Below, piece by piece: positions 23,401 to 34,883 of a stretch of DNA of 64,000 nt. The stretch's first letter is position 1. Each line of letters starts with the position of its first letter. The position numbers were made by a program, and so were the translations under genes. The stretch lies in assembly GCA_023014335.1 (NCBI GenBank), contig JAECYW010000016.1, positions 1,612,001 through 1,676,000 on the forward strand, in the 5' to 3' direction. The stretch comes from Galerina marginata (Eukaryota > Basidiomycota > Agaricomycetes > Agaricales > Galerinaceae). Below the pieces are notes generated by a model. That model searched no databases. It was not told the DNA's origin and saw nothing but the letters and a program-made list of their open reading frames with translations.

Positions 23401-25532
23401 TGGGCTTTGGTCGTTATGCGGGGAATGGCAGCGGTCAGGCTGGCGCAGGGTTTTCAGTTTATTCTAAAACCGCAGAAGTCCTCAGGGGAAGAAGACAGGG
23501 CAAATTTCCGCAGGACGAAGTCATTCATTGAGGTGGAAGAGTTGGAATGGCGGCCTTCTGGTGCGGCAGAAGTGTTGACCTCGACGACACACCCTGTCTA
23601 TCTTAGCATGACGAACGAGATCCATCGGATATCGTATACTGGCGAGGTTATACAGGTTAAGCGATATGTGCGCCGCATGAATCCTACAAGACCTTTCAGT
23701 TATCAATGCTTAATTTGGCCCAAGCTCGGAGGTAAATTGTCCGGCGCTTTAACCTTTCGAATGTTGACCCTTTTCAATAGGGGGATACACTGAGGTCTCA
23801 ACCGAATTCCAGTCCCATGGTTTGGAGAACTACGGCTGGAATAGGTGCGCTAGCTGGCCAGGAATCTGTTTTGCGTTCTAACGGCGTGCGCTTAGGCTGG
23901 ACATGCTTGTCGCTGGATACGAACACCACTTCAACGAGTCCCTTCGGTATTGGCGGACGCGTTTTGTCGTTATTCCTACCGCAGAGAAGCCTCATGTAAC
24001 AATCGGACCTTCAGGCGAGAAATTGAACGACGAAGAAGCCCGTATCCTCGGTATCGAGAAACTCGCTGAACAGTTTACTAAGCTTCGGTGGCAGCCTCCC
24101 GAAGAGAAATTAACACACCTTCCTGTTCGGTTCCTGCCTACCACTCTTGATCCTGCAATGTCCGTGTTGGATGACGCCTTGATGGACCAGCTCGACCAGA
24201 TTCACGCTCAGGGACCTCTTCGCAAGAAGATGAAAAGTGAGCGCGAGATTGGGGAAATGTCTCTGAGCACTATCGCGAAAGCGATGCGCGAAGAGGATGG
24301 GGTCCCCATCAAGTTTTATCAATGGCACCATTCGCAGTACCCGGATTCGTTCATAGGATATGATTTCGTGTCGTGGTTGGTCAGGGAGTTCCGTGATGTG
24401 TCGACAAGAGCGCAAGCTACTGAATGGGGAGTTAAACTTCAGGAGCAGGGTCTGTTCGAGCATTGCCGAGGTTATCATAACTTTTTGGATGGGTGAGTTC
24501 TGTTTATGCTTAAATTTCTGGCCTGGCTGACATCCAAAAAAAAGGCATTATTACTATCGTCTGAAGGGCGAATACTCGATACATATGACGCCTAAATACT
24601 GGTTTAAACGGCACACCGAAGACGGCACCGTGCGACCTCCAATTCCGTCTTCGAACTCCTTTAAATCTCTTCAAAAGGCTGCTGGTGTTCCTTCTGGTAT
24701 TTCTACTAGTCGCACTAAAATTGCCAAGAAGAGGCTTATACTCAGTCAGACAATGGTCATCGATATTGACCCAAACAAGGTTAGTCGCATTTTTGAATGA
24801 ATTTCTGTTTAAAATCTCGACGTTCTCGTTTTCCAGCGAAGTGATCAAGCTGAATCAGTCATTCTTCACCACGATATTATCCACAACCCAGCCACTGTCT
24901 TTCACTTCGAGCTGCAATGGATTGGAACTACCGCTCGCTGTATTGAGGATCAACTTCGTGTCTGGAGTCGGACAATCGAGCGCTACGGCTTGAAGCTCGT
25001 AGAGGCCTACGTTACCCAGATCAGTGACATTCGAGAACACAATGCATTCCAGTCGTGCTATCCCATGCGGTTGGTCCACCCTCCGCCTGTCATACCTGAT
25101 CTGGAGAAGCGTCTTCCTGACGGGACGCAAGCGGTCAAATACTTTGAATACGCACTTCTCCAGAAGTTTGGATTCATTGTCGATGTGGAGGCTGCGGAGC
25201 TCTACCCGGAGCAGGTCGACGTTGTGTATTCTTACCGTCGTTCGCCATACAAGTATTCGCAGTTCGTTCACCGATCTGGGGTGGCCTTTATTCAAGTTCT
25301 GGGCGGCTACCGAGGTTTCTTGTTCTTAACCAACCGGCTGATGGGTCCTGGGAGAATGGGGTCAGCGAAGAATAAGGACCACCAACCTGCTATTGCTGCG
25401 GAACACATTAGAATGCAGATGGCCGAATTTTGCTTGGACAAGGAGCGGTTACAGGCATTTTATGATGAACAAATCGCCAGTCTGCCGCCTGCACCAACTG
25501 TAGCTGAGGAGCCACCACCTTTAACTATCTAA
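20485..25532 (+). CDS. IML1: IML1/DEPDC5, GATOR1 (SEACIT) subunit repressing TORC1
   Basis: IML1 is the large subunit of the GATOR1/SEACIT complex at the vacuole, which inhibits TORC1 on amino-acid shortage. The N-terminal region reads KVLNAWVHDVKDSHSVLIN, then RPIAEVFGLRN. The IML1 domain contains ITIFIQVCRELWEFAGDGE, SGTNHTVTIVLISRVFYD, DFYKVITDLEVLHEW and LLISPGTGYFRVSKQLLRLT. A long Ser/Pro-rich linker follows (23 kb region from about 22430 to 23120). The middle contains SYDVFSYEFIVDPGEM, then YHHYR-like blocks RYWRTRFVVIP. A DEP domain lies near 24290-24570, with FIGYDFVSWLVREFRD and HYYRLKGEYS. The C-terminal part includes FVHRSGVAFIQVLGGYRG and TNRLMG. The stop is at 25532. Gene length and domain order match the roughly 1500-residue fungal proteins. 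About ten introns are inferred. Confidence 0.93.
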
Positions 25533-25611
25533 TTATGAATTGGGGTAATATTGTCTGGGTAACATTGTATTAGATTATAGAGTTCGCTACTTTTTCAGTT
25601 CGGAATGACTA

Positions 25612-26386
25612 TCATGGTGCGTCGTGGGCGCTGACGATTATGTCCCTGCCATTTGGCCGTACCGAACGTCGATTAATATCTCGTACAAGAGGTTTTCGCA
25701 TATCTGAATGGAGTGGCAAAGCTCGGTTACAGGTGTTCCCATTAAAAAAATATGCCACGTACCAAACGCGTCTTCCTCGTCTTTTCCACCTTTCCCTATT
25801 CCCAAGGTCCCATAATATTCTCTGACCCTTCGATAGACGCTGTATCCCATTTTCTCGTACATTTCAATGGCGACGATATTCGCACATCGGACGTATAGAT
25901 CCACGAAGAACCCTTTATAAATTTGCTCGGAGACCATTTCGAGCAGTGACATCATCTTGCGCGCGAGGGAGAGGCGCCGGTATTCTGGTGCTACTGTGAT
26001 CGCAGTGACGTGTCCATGCCATTCGGTGCCGGTGCCTTCTGCCTTACCGAGGACTTTTATATGAAGCAGAGCTTTTAGAAGGTTGTAGATATCCGACAGG
26101 GAGTTCACGCACCGTAGCCCATCATGCGCCCACTCGGCGCCTCTTGAACGCAGCACAGATCTGGCCAGCGCGAAAGGTAGCTGAGGTAGAATCCGATTCC
26201 ATACTACAAATACCCTCGAATTAGGATACGCCATGTAAGAGAGAAGGAGATTCAATCACGGTTTCTGTCCATATGTCCAAGTTTCTGGGATGCGTCACGA
26301 TGAGCGTATCGTTGTCAAATGGTAGGGACTTACATGTTATTGAACTTGAACATATCGGAGGCTTTGAAAGGACGGAGGATGCTCAT
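25612..26386 (-). CDS. NAA20: NAA20 (NAT3), catalytic subunit of N-terminal acetyltransferase B
   Basis: NAA20 acetylates nascent proteins starting Met-Asp/Glu/Asn/Gln, together with its partner NAA25. All exons were resolved. Exon 1 reads MSILRPFKASDMFKFNN. After GTAAGT to TCCCAG comes INLDIWTET. The next intron (GTGATT to TTTGTAG) joins to YGIGFYLSYLSRWPDL and EAPSGRMMGY. Then come VLGKAEGTGTEWHGHVTAI and the acetyl-CoA-binding segment VAPEYRRLSLARKMM (R/Q-x-x-x-A type), then GFFVDLYVRCANIVAIEMY and MGYSVYRRVREYY. The final exon reads DMRKPLVRDINRRS and ends HDAP at 25612. These blocks parallel human NAA20 along the whole length. The start diverges from the THP3-like gene across 268 bp. Confidence 0.95.
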
Positions 26387-26654
26387 AATTTTGGAGAGAT
26401 AAAATGTAAGCGACGTGGGAATAAGGTATCGGTAGGCCGAGCACTGAGTGGTGGGGGAAGCGGGAAGCGTTGAGGAGAAACAGCAGGAGAAATTTCAAAA
26501 TATGGCGGGTAAAGCGGGCCGACATTCCGTCGGCTTGTGTCGGAGTGGGAAACTCCGATGGCAGGCAACAGGATGGATGCAGCACTCTCTCTTCTTCCCG
26601 CGCACCTCCACCTACCTCTCCCCAATAACATCGTTTACCAGCTTATATTCTATC

Positions 26655-28453
26655 ATGTCGTCGGACTCTTGGCCACCACAGCTAAAGTCAGTGCATTTAT
26701 TGCAATATTTCCAATCGTTTGTGTTCAGGAGGCTGACAATCTGCACAGAGAATGGGTAGCCAAATGCCTTGGCCAAATCACGGATTCCAACAGATCAGAG
26801 GTCCAGGCTGAACTTAAACAGGTAATTTCTGACGCATTCGCGGCGCATTGTCTTTGGACGACAGATTGGGCTGGTGTGCAACTCAAAAGGTGCCATTTGC
26901 AATATGATTCATGATCCGTCATCATGCTACTCAGACTATTTTTCACGCAGTCTACTGCCCAAACCCCCTCCAGTGTTCAATAACCTGAAGCGTAAAAGGT
27001 AAGTGGGTATGACGACCTTTTCTTTGGTGCTTATGAGGTTTTCTGTTCACAGCATCGAGAACAATGTCCCTAACACCAAGAAGGCGAAGAAGGCTCTATA
27101 CAAGAACAATGCAGCTGCATACACAACAACAGATATGAACGACCAAGCTGCGTTAAGTAGGCGAGCTGAACGGTTTCAGCGTGAGCACGAACTAGAGAGA
27201 ACGAAGCATTCACGGAGTGCAGGAGCAGTGAAGGCAAATTATCAGCATGCACATCTTTTCAACAGCCGTACATTATCCTCACGCTCAGGATCACCTCATA
27301 CAGCGAACGACGAACCCGAAGGCGACCCGGTGAGTAATTTCGTGCTTTTGGTCAGTTTTTTGATCGAATTGCACCCAGAATGTCATTGACTGGGATCAAT
27401 ATACAATTGTCGGAACGTCCCAAGAAATTTTCAAAGATTACCTGCGACTGACCAGTGAACCTAAACCTGAGACGATACGTCCTTATGCAGTCCTCCAAAA
27501 AACTCTCACCGAACTCAAAGCGCGATGGAAGGCGAAAACGTCCTACCCTTGGATCTGTAATCAGTTCAAGAGTCTGCGCCAGGATCTCACAGTACGTGGT
27601 CTTTATTTTTGGGTCATCCTAGCTGTCATCCCTTTCATTTTATGATTCACAGGTGCAACGAATTAAGAATGAGTTTACGGTACAAGTATATGAAATCCAT
27701 GCTCGTATGGCTTTGGAGAGTGTTTGTCTCGTTTCCTCTTCCAACCAGTTCATAAATCTGACCTTTTTTATCAGGAAGATATGGTGGAATACAACCAGTG
27801 CCAAGCAACTCTGAGGACACTTTACGAGCTCGGCATTCCTGGTAAAGTTGAGGAGTTCACGGCGTATCGCATACTCATGTTTCTGCATGGACGAAATCGG
27901 AGCGGTGAATTCCAGATTCTTCTTTAGTCGCGTTCTTCGCTAATAATCCCTCTCTTTCCTTTCTAGAGCTCAATCTTTACGTAGGTCAACTAACACCCCG
28001 ACAGAAAGCGAATTCGGCTGTCAAACATGCCCTCGAAGTGCAGAGAGCGCAGGCGATGGGCAACTACCACAGACTCTGTGATCTATATCTGAAGGCACCG
28101 AATATGGGTGCCTACATTATGGACCATTTTATCGATCGTGAAAGAGTCAAGGCTCTGATGGCTGTCACGAAAGCGTACGTATTTTGCGTCGCACCTACCG
28201 GCCTCTTGCTGACCCCTGCTTCAATTATCACTACAGTTACAAAACGATACCACTATCATATCTACAGAAAACACTTGCTTTCGACACACTGGACGACACC
28301 AGGATGTTCCTCGTACAACATCAGATCACGACTTTCACGAACCCGAACAGTCCTGACGTGGAGAAGACCCTCGACTGCAAGGCCTCGATACCTGAAATCA
28401 ACCGCGTTTTCGAGGAGAAGTACCGCAAGGTCATCATCAAGGGTGCAATTTGA
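26655..28453 (+). CDS. THP3: SAC3/GANP-domain protein, THP3/LENG8-like
   Basis: SAC3/GANP/THP3 proteins are PCI-fold subunits that couple transcription with mRNP processing and export. The first exon starts MSSDSWPPQL, and using the acceptor at CTGCACAG joins it to KEWVAKCLGQITDSNRSEV, then TTDWAGVQLK. A Lys/Arg-rich segment (NVPNTKKAKKALYKN) and a disordered stretch follow, up to DEPEGDP. The PCI/SAC3 domain contains VIDWDQYTIVGTSQEIFKDY, RLTSEPKPETIRP, YPWICNQFKSLRQDLTVQRI, KNEFTVQVYEIHARMALE, YNQCQATLRTLYELG and FTAYRILMFLHGRN. It ends VFEEKYRKVIIKGAI. LTVQRIKN plus the Tyr-Glu-x-His segment is a hallmark of this family. About nine introns are inferred. THP3/LENG8 is preferred to SAC3 itself because of the short length and the N-terminal DWAGVQLK block. 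Confidence 0.87.
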
Positions 28454-28975
28454 GTTCTCGCGAGGGCACTACACTGGATCCGGTTTCAGCAAGGTCTCTT
28501 TTCCATCGTCAGCATGTTTGGCTTTTTCTATTTATTTTTCCGATATTTTTTTCCCTGGACCCACGACATCGTTATCGTGTTCCATCCCCGTCGTCCCTCC
28601 GATAGGCGTGTCCTTTTTCTAGGCACCTCGTATTGGATGTAGTGGATTCGCGTGGGATGGAGGAACTGACCAGTGGCGGTTGTAGGTGGTGGAGACTGGA
28701 GTGCTAGGTATTGTTGAGGTGTAATAACATACCAATTTTGTATAGTGGAATAAATGGCATTTATACCACGTCAATTCAGGTCTTGTAAGGACCGGATTAA
28801 GCATGACAAGTACATGCACAGTAGTACACAAGATGGGTAGGACAACAAGGCGTCTTTCAGTCTCGCATTCGAGCTGGTATAAACCTGCGGAGAATGACTT
28901 CGCGGACAGAATAATGCAACAGGCAGGCGGGTGTGAGGAGGACATCTGACGAAAGGCGCGATTTGGCAGGGATTG
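28454..28975. other. Convergent 3' flanks of the THP3-like gene and SEN2
   Basis: The plus-strand THP3-like gene and the minus-strand SEN2 gene end toward each other here. Only 3' UTR sequence is expected, and no other gene is visible. Confidence 0.5.
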
Positions 28976-30282
28976 TTACATATACGAGGATGAGGGTCTT
29001 TTGGATTCATAAGTGACAATCCCTTGTGCTTCTTGAAGCTGGCTCACCTTTTGGACTTGGGAATTAACACGGTTTATCGTGCTCAGCCATGACCATGCGA
29101 ATGGTGATGAATTTTGAAGGTCAATGGATGAAGATTTTTGGTCTTCTGGATCTTCGTATACTGGTAGAACCAAGAGGGACAATCTGCGGCGGAGTTGCAT
29201 GAGTAGAACAGGAAGGAGGGGAAACATAACATACTCGGCGTGGGTGAAGACAGGTCCCCGTTTGTAAAGGAGGTAATCAACGCAGAACTTAATACCGCCT
29301 TTGACTACCCACCCTAACGAACGGTAGTGGTGATATACGACGTAGTTGACGAGGAAGGGGTTGTCGAATTGGAGGTTTTCTGAGAGCTTCAGCGGCGGTG
29401 GAATTTTAGGAGGGAGTTCAGCTTTTTGGAAAGCTATCCATATTTGTTGTGACGTCATGGGTTCTAACTTGGAGGTGCAATAATGAATTGATGGAGTTGA
29501 AGGATATCGAGAGTGCTTACGGATTGTGGATCTAATACGGTAAGGCAGTCGAGATTCCAAAGCAAGAAGAAAGCTTCCTGGAGGGTAAGCTGCAGGTGCT
29601 CTACGTCTTCAAGAGGGTCTTCGTCTTCGAGTGGTGTGTCGGCTTCGTCGTGTGTGGGAGGTCCAGAGTTCTCGGGCTGAGGTTGTTGGCTCGGTTTCCA
29701 GGTTGCGCCAGAGGGAATCGCGGGGCCAGAAAGAGCGGGTTGAATGACACGACCTTCAGTAGCAAAGATGGTCTCTGCTTCCTCTGCAACAGCCGCAATG
29801 GCTCGCGCTCGATCGAGCTTGAACTGTTTGCGCTCCGCTCTACGTCGGGCTGTTATCTCCTCTGAAGTCAATTCTAGAAGAAAGTGATTTTGTAAGGGTC
29901 GGCTCTATAATCTGTTGTGGAACTACCCACGTTTCCCTCCACTTTTCCTGATATTTATCTGTCTTGCAAGCCAGCTAGGTTCGCTCCGCGACAAGTCACC
30001 CTTGCCAAAGAACCCACGCCTCCATAATATCAGAGAGTGCTCTTGGTTAGACACCCAGACAGAGCGAGTCACAGGATCGAATATGCCTTCACAGTGCGGA
30101 TTCTCGACACGCGTTAGTGAGAGACCGAGCAGGCCTAGTATTGATCCTATACGGCTGGGGGGCGGTTCAACGAAGAGGAGCGGAAGCGGGTTCGCGTAGA
30201 TTCTGTTGTTTTCGTTTCTTCGTGCGCCGCCCTTGTGGCCTCCGCCGCCCCTGGGTCGTGAGCTTGGGGTAATTAGGGACAT
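28976..30282 (-). CDS. SEN2: SEN2, catalytic subunit of tRNA-splicing endonuclease
   Basis: SEN2 cleaves the 5' splice site of intron-containing tRNA precursors. The N-terminal exon reads MSLITPSSRPRGGGG and then YANPLPLLFVEPPPSRIG and GLSLTRVENPHCEG. It is followed by EHSLILWRRGFFGKGDLSRS, a conserved SEN2/SEN34-type segment with the WRRGFFGKG motif. A charged coiled stretch with TSEEITARRRAERKQFKL and EAFFLLWNLDCLTVLDP follows. The nuclease domain contains YHHYRSLGWVVKGGIKFCVD and YLLYKRGPVFTHAEYVMF. These supply the catalytic Tyr (YLLYKRG) and His (FTHAEY), and the Lys lies in RVNSQVQKV. The stop is at 28976. The start at 30282 diverges from the dynein gene over only 174 bp. A C-terminal tail rich in Ser (KRPSSSYM) ends the protein. 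Confidence 0.92.
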
Positions 30283-30456
30283 GTAGGACTTTGGAGTTGA
30301 ATGGAGATTTCTTTAGATCAAGCGACTTGACTCGGCGCGGCTTTCGCCTTCTGGATTAAACAGAAGGCAGAAGGCACTGCCACCGAAGCCTAGTATTGGA
30401 CGCGTTCCTGTGCTGCCAACTACATCTCTTACAACTCTTTCAACTACGAGGACTCG
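30283..30456. promoter_or_regulatory. Compact bidirectional promoter between SEN2 and dynein intermediate chain
   Basis: The two start codons are only about 174 bp apart and point away from each other, so both core promoters must lie in this interval. A CTTCTGGATTAAACAGAAG-like inverted pair is visible near 30350-30370. Confidence 0.4.
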
Positions 30457-32959
30457 ATGGACAAACGACGGCAGGAGATCGAAAGCAAACGAGCAAAGCT
30501 TGCTGAACTACGAAAAGCACGAGCAGACCGGCAACGCGCAGATGCTGAACGCAGAACATCGGAGGTATTTTGAATTCAAATCTGTATCTTCCTTACCGTC
30601 GACTTTTTCATATTCAGGTAGCAAGCCCATCTGCGACAAAGAAAGATGTCGACGACCTTGTTAATTCTCTCGTTGGAGGTCGGATTGGTGTGGACAGCGG
30701 CGACTTAACCCCTGCCTCGTCGATTCCAGGTACACCAGCTGTTGGACATCATATCAACCTACCTGGACCCTCTGGCGGTGTGGGTGCCTCGGTTTCCGGA
30801 TCAGGAAGAGTCAGCAGGCAGAGTGATTTCCAAGAGAGACTGAGCGGAGGGAGCTCTAACTTTCCTGGGTTGAGTAATGCGGCTACGGATAATGTCATTG
30901 AACGGTGGGTCCGTCTATTTTGCCGACGTTATACTGTCTGATCGTGACCTTTCTCTTAATTTAAGGACTATGACCCCTAGAACATTTCCGGACCTGATTG
31001 ATATTGGACAGGAATTGTTTGAGTTCCCTCACCAGGTTCGTTGCTCATTTTTAGCTTGCTACTAAATTTAAATTGCATTGAATACTAGGAACGCGTTATA
31101 TATAACAAAGAGGTTCAGACGACATTTGTGGAAACGGAACCTTCTCCAGATTATGAAGCTGAAATTCGGCAACGCCTTGCACGAGAACGAGAAGTGGAGG
31201 TTGAACGAATAGCACGGGACAAAGAGCTTGAAGAAGAGAATGTAAAACTTGATCAGGAGATTGAACAGGAGATCCGCGGTGGGTAAACTTAACTCTTTAT
31301 CTTTTATATTTTATTTAAGATAGATCATTTTTAGAACTTACGGAAGAAGAACGCGCAAGCATTGTCGCCGCTCCCGAGTTTCTCGAATTCGTAGAGCAGT
31401 CATCAAAGATTGTTCAAAGAGCTCTTAACGACGGCTATGACTACATTCGAGATTATACCATCGACGCAGAATCTGGCGGGTGAGTGTTATGCTCTTCTCA
31501 GCATGTCTGTCGTGCTAACAATAGAAAAGGGACGAGTCAGAAGGGAAGCGAGTCAAGCGCGTATGCGAATTCTGGGATGAACGATATGGAAAAAATCGAT
31601 CTATCACGGATATCGACTGGTCACCGAAAGTGAGGACTTTTTCATGTCAATTTAGTGGACCTACACCTAATGCGAAGTTTAGTACCCAGAACTAAGTGTC
31701 GCGTCATATAACAAGAACCACGCGGCATTGAATGAACCGGATGGTATTGTTGCCGTATGGAATTTACATATGCTGGAGCGTCCTGAATTCGTCTTCCATT
31801 CTCAAGTATGCATTCCTTTTATTACTATTGGTCAGTTGGCATCCTTTTAATCCTTGAAATAGTCAGACGTGTTATCCGTCACATTTTCACCTTTCCACGC
31901 AAACCTAATTTTCGGCGGAACATACTCTGGCCAAATCTTACTATGGGACACTCGATCGAAACACCTACCCGTTCTGAAAACGCCCCTCTCAGCTGCTGGG
32001 CACACACATCCAGTTTATGCCATGCAGATGGTCGGCACTCAGAATGCCCACAATCTCATCACGAGCAGCACAGATGGTACTGTGTGTAGTTGGCTGGTTG
32101 ATATGCTTGCCCAACCTCAGGTACATCCTTTTGCATGACAGCTCCAGATAAAAGCATTGACCTTTGCCATGCACAGGAAACGCTTGAGCTTATTCACGCT
32201 GGTCACAACAAGACAGGCGAAGTGGCCATTACGACTCTTGACTTCCCGGACAATGAGACGACAACGTTCTGGGTAGGCACCGAGGAAGGCAACGTCTACC
32301 AAGCGAACAGATACGACCGCGCCGGAGCCAAAGCCGGCCTCAACCAATACGACGTGTACAGAGGCCACTCGGGCCCAGTGATGGGGCTGCATTTCCACCC
32401 TTTGGTCGGGCCCGTCGACTTCTCCGACCTATTCTTGACGAGCTCCGTCGATTGGACGGTGAAGCTGTGGCGCGCAAAGTCGCTTGCGAAACCGTCGACG
32501 ACACCGCATACGGTATCGCCGTTGTACTCCTTCGATGAAGCGGACGATTATGTGTATGATGTCAAATGGCACCCTGGGCACCCTGCGATATTTGGTACCG
32601 TTGATGGGTCAGGCAAGTTTGATTTGTGGAATTTGAACACGGATACGGAGGTACGTTCTTCCTCTTTCGTTATCTTTAAAACCACATTTTCTGACTCGCT
32701 TCTTAAGGTACCTGTCGTATCTACGACAGTGGGAACCGGCCGCGCTATCAACAAGCTCCAATGGGATCGAAAAGAAGGCCGACGTGCAGCATTAGGGGGC
32801 AGTGATGGACGCCTGTACATCTACGACATTGGTGACATGGCCCTGCCACGGGAGTCGGAGTGGACAGACATGCAGAAGACCGTTGCATCCATTGTCGGGA
32901 GCGGGCAGGCGAACGGGATCGCTGAGAGTGACGCTGCGCGGATTGTTGCTGGGCGATGA
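30457..32959 (+). CDS. Cytoplasmic dynein intermediate chain
   Basis: The dynein intermediate chain joins the heavy chain to light chains and dynactin for minus-end transport and nuclear migration. The first exon reads [20 protein letters not shown], the N-terminal coiled coil that binds dynactin p150. A Ser/Gly/Pro-rich stretch follows ([27 protein letters not shown]). Then comes [16 protein letters not shown], a conserved segment of the family, and a charged helix. The C-terminal half is a WD40 propeller: [97 protein letters not shown] and [13 protein letters not shown]. It ends in AARIVAGR at 32959. About ten short introns were followed. Fungi use the name PAC11 or similar for this gene. 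Confidence 0.94.
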
Positions 32960-34883
32960 GAATTTGTTTTACTTTTGTTCTGTTTCGATGTGGAAATCTA
33001 TTTGACTTGTATAGACTTGTATACCAATAATATTTCGTTTTATCATACTCTTTGCATTGTTCTTCGTCTGTTTTTACCTTTCACATCACGCTGACAGACC
33101 CTTTCCCCTCGCTAGTAGGAAGAGGTGCCAATACACTCCGGGCAAAATCACTCTGGTGGAATCTAAGTTCAAACACATACAAGACTGTCGTTATTCGGAG
33201 GCATTTCTGTGACGAGAGTGTTACACTATTCAGCGGGGTAACCTAGGCCCATTTATTAAATTTGCAGGTTATTGGAGTCGCGAGATCCGTTGCTCATTAA
33301 TTTTTGCGCAGCGGCCGCTCATCGGCATCCTTCGGCACGGGTAATTCAGGGAGGCTTCCTATTCTGGATAAACCATTCCCTTATATGGCATGTATCACCC
33401 TAGTCGTGACATGGTCGCCTGTGTGGGTACGGGAATGGTTGGCAGGGTGTCAACTTAAGCGAATAAATAGACTTGATATTATATACCTGAAGGTGAACAC
33501 ATTCTGGATCTTACTTTGGACCTCGTTCAGCAAAACGGCAAGGCTTGCACGACAACTTCAGGAGCACCAATTTTTTATTGTTTTTTATTGTTTTTTATTC
33601 CTCGACCTCCCCCTTTGTGGCTGAGCCATATGGTAAAGTGTACTACTTCTCGTTGTTCTCTAACTGAGTATCTAACTAAGGCCTTTCGGCATTCTAACTA
33701 TGGAGGAACACCAATTGACCGCACGGTTGCACCATATCTGACAGCCGAGAAATATGTCATTTCTAAATCCAGACAAGTTCTCATCTGGTAAGTGGGTAAA
33801 AACGCGAAGTCGACGAGAGGCATCCAGAAGCCTCATCAGTACAGCCAGCCTACTTAAGCAGCAATTCCATCTTCACCTCTAGACTCACCATGGTAAATTA
33901 ATTCCAAATACACAGCCATTCGGTGTGGTTTGGGTGTGGTGCCAGTAATCTAGATATCAAGAGATTTGGGTAGGCTGACACGTTTGGCGGTTCGTCACTG
34001 TTTCACAGTGCACATTTATATTCCCCGTACTACGACATAATTTAGACAAGTAAATGAGCTACTGCTGAACCGAGTACGCGAAGGGTGCCGAGAGAAAAGA
34101 CAACAGGTTGACGATCACAGTCTCCGTAGAGATTCTGGCGTTTCATACAAAAAAAAGCCTGGTGGGATGTCACAAAATTTCAGACTGACAAGGCATCGAG
34201 TATTACTAATAGTATTACCAGAATCGAGTATGGCAATTCTGGAGGATACGGCCCGCCGCACTATACTGTTTTACTATGGTATTGTGCGTGCCCTTGAACC
34301 CTAGGAAAATAGTTGCTGTATCTGGGTCGTATAGATGCGTCGAGCTACCGTCCTTACGGTAAAATGTGACATGGACCGGCGGATCAGCACATATTAATAA
34401 CTGCTCTCGTCGAAGAGTAAGAGGGCTTCCTTCGAAGATCGAATCATCCCCGCAGGACAACCGCCGGGATACCGATGGCATGTGGAGTCTGCAGTTCCCT
34501 TCAACCCGTATGGAGGTTGGGTGGTTAAGGCGGTTGGTGTGTCAACATACGGCATGTGCGATTTTATAGACCAGCCAGTTTTCGCATCTCTGACCACCCG
34601 TCGCGCTGCCGAAGGGCCATAATTAAGTCGTTCTAGGGAATGTCAGAGCTTATTTCGTGACTTCCGCAGGGAATGCGATCACCTGGTCTTCCTCTCCCGT
34701 ACGAAAGCGTAGGAAGCGTTCCCGCCTTGTGAGCGGCTTGAGGAAAGTGTTGATCCGGTAGGGGATGACATCAGCACGGAACACCGTTCTCCGACGGCTG
34801 AGGGCCGGCGATAGAGAGGAAGGCTCCGATCCGGTTGTCCGCCCCACATCCTTCCTTTCTACGGTGGAGTGTTGTGTCGTGTT
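32960..34883. other. Gene-poor region of about 1.9 kb
   Basis: No exon chain or known domain was seen. Minus-strand open frames at 34215-34481 and 34394-34597 look protein-like but are short, overlap in different frames and match nothing recognised. A decanucleotide TTTTTTATTG is repeated three times at 33571-33600. The region should include the 3' UTR of the dynein gene and the promoter of aminotransferase copy A. Confidence 0.4.
33571..33600. repeat. Short tandem repeat, three copies of TTTTTTATTG
   Basis: Three adjacent 10-base units, the last ending TTC instead of TTG. A simple low-complexity repeat. Confidence 0.85.

Noticed and set aside
34215..34597. Two overlapping minus-strand open frames that look protein-like
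   Set aside because: They are short, in different frames, and match no known family; a degraded gene is possible but not shown.
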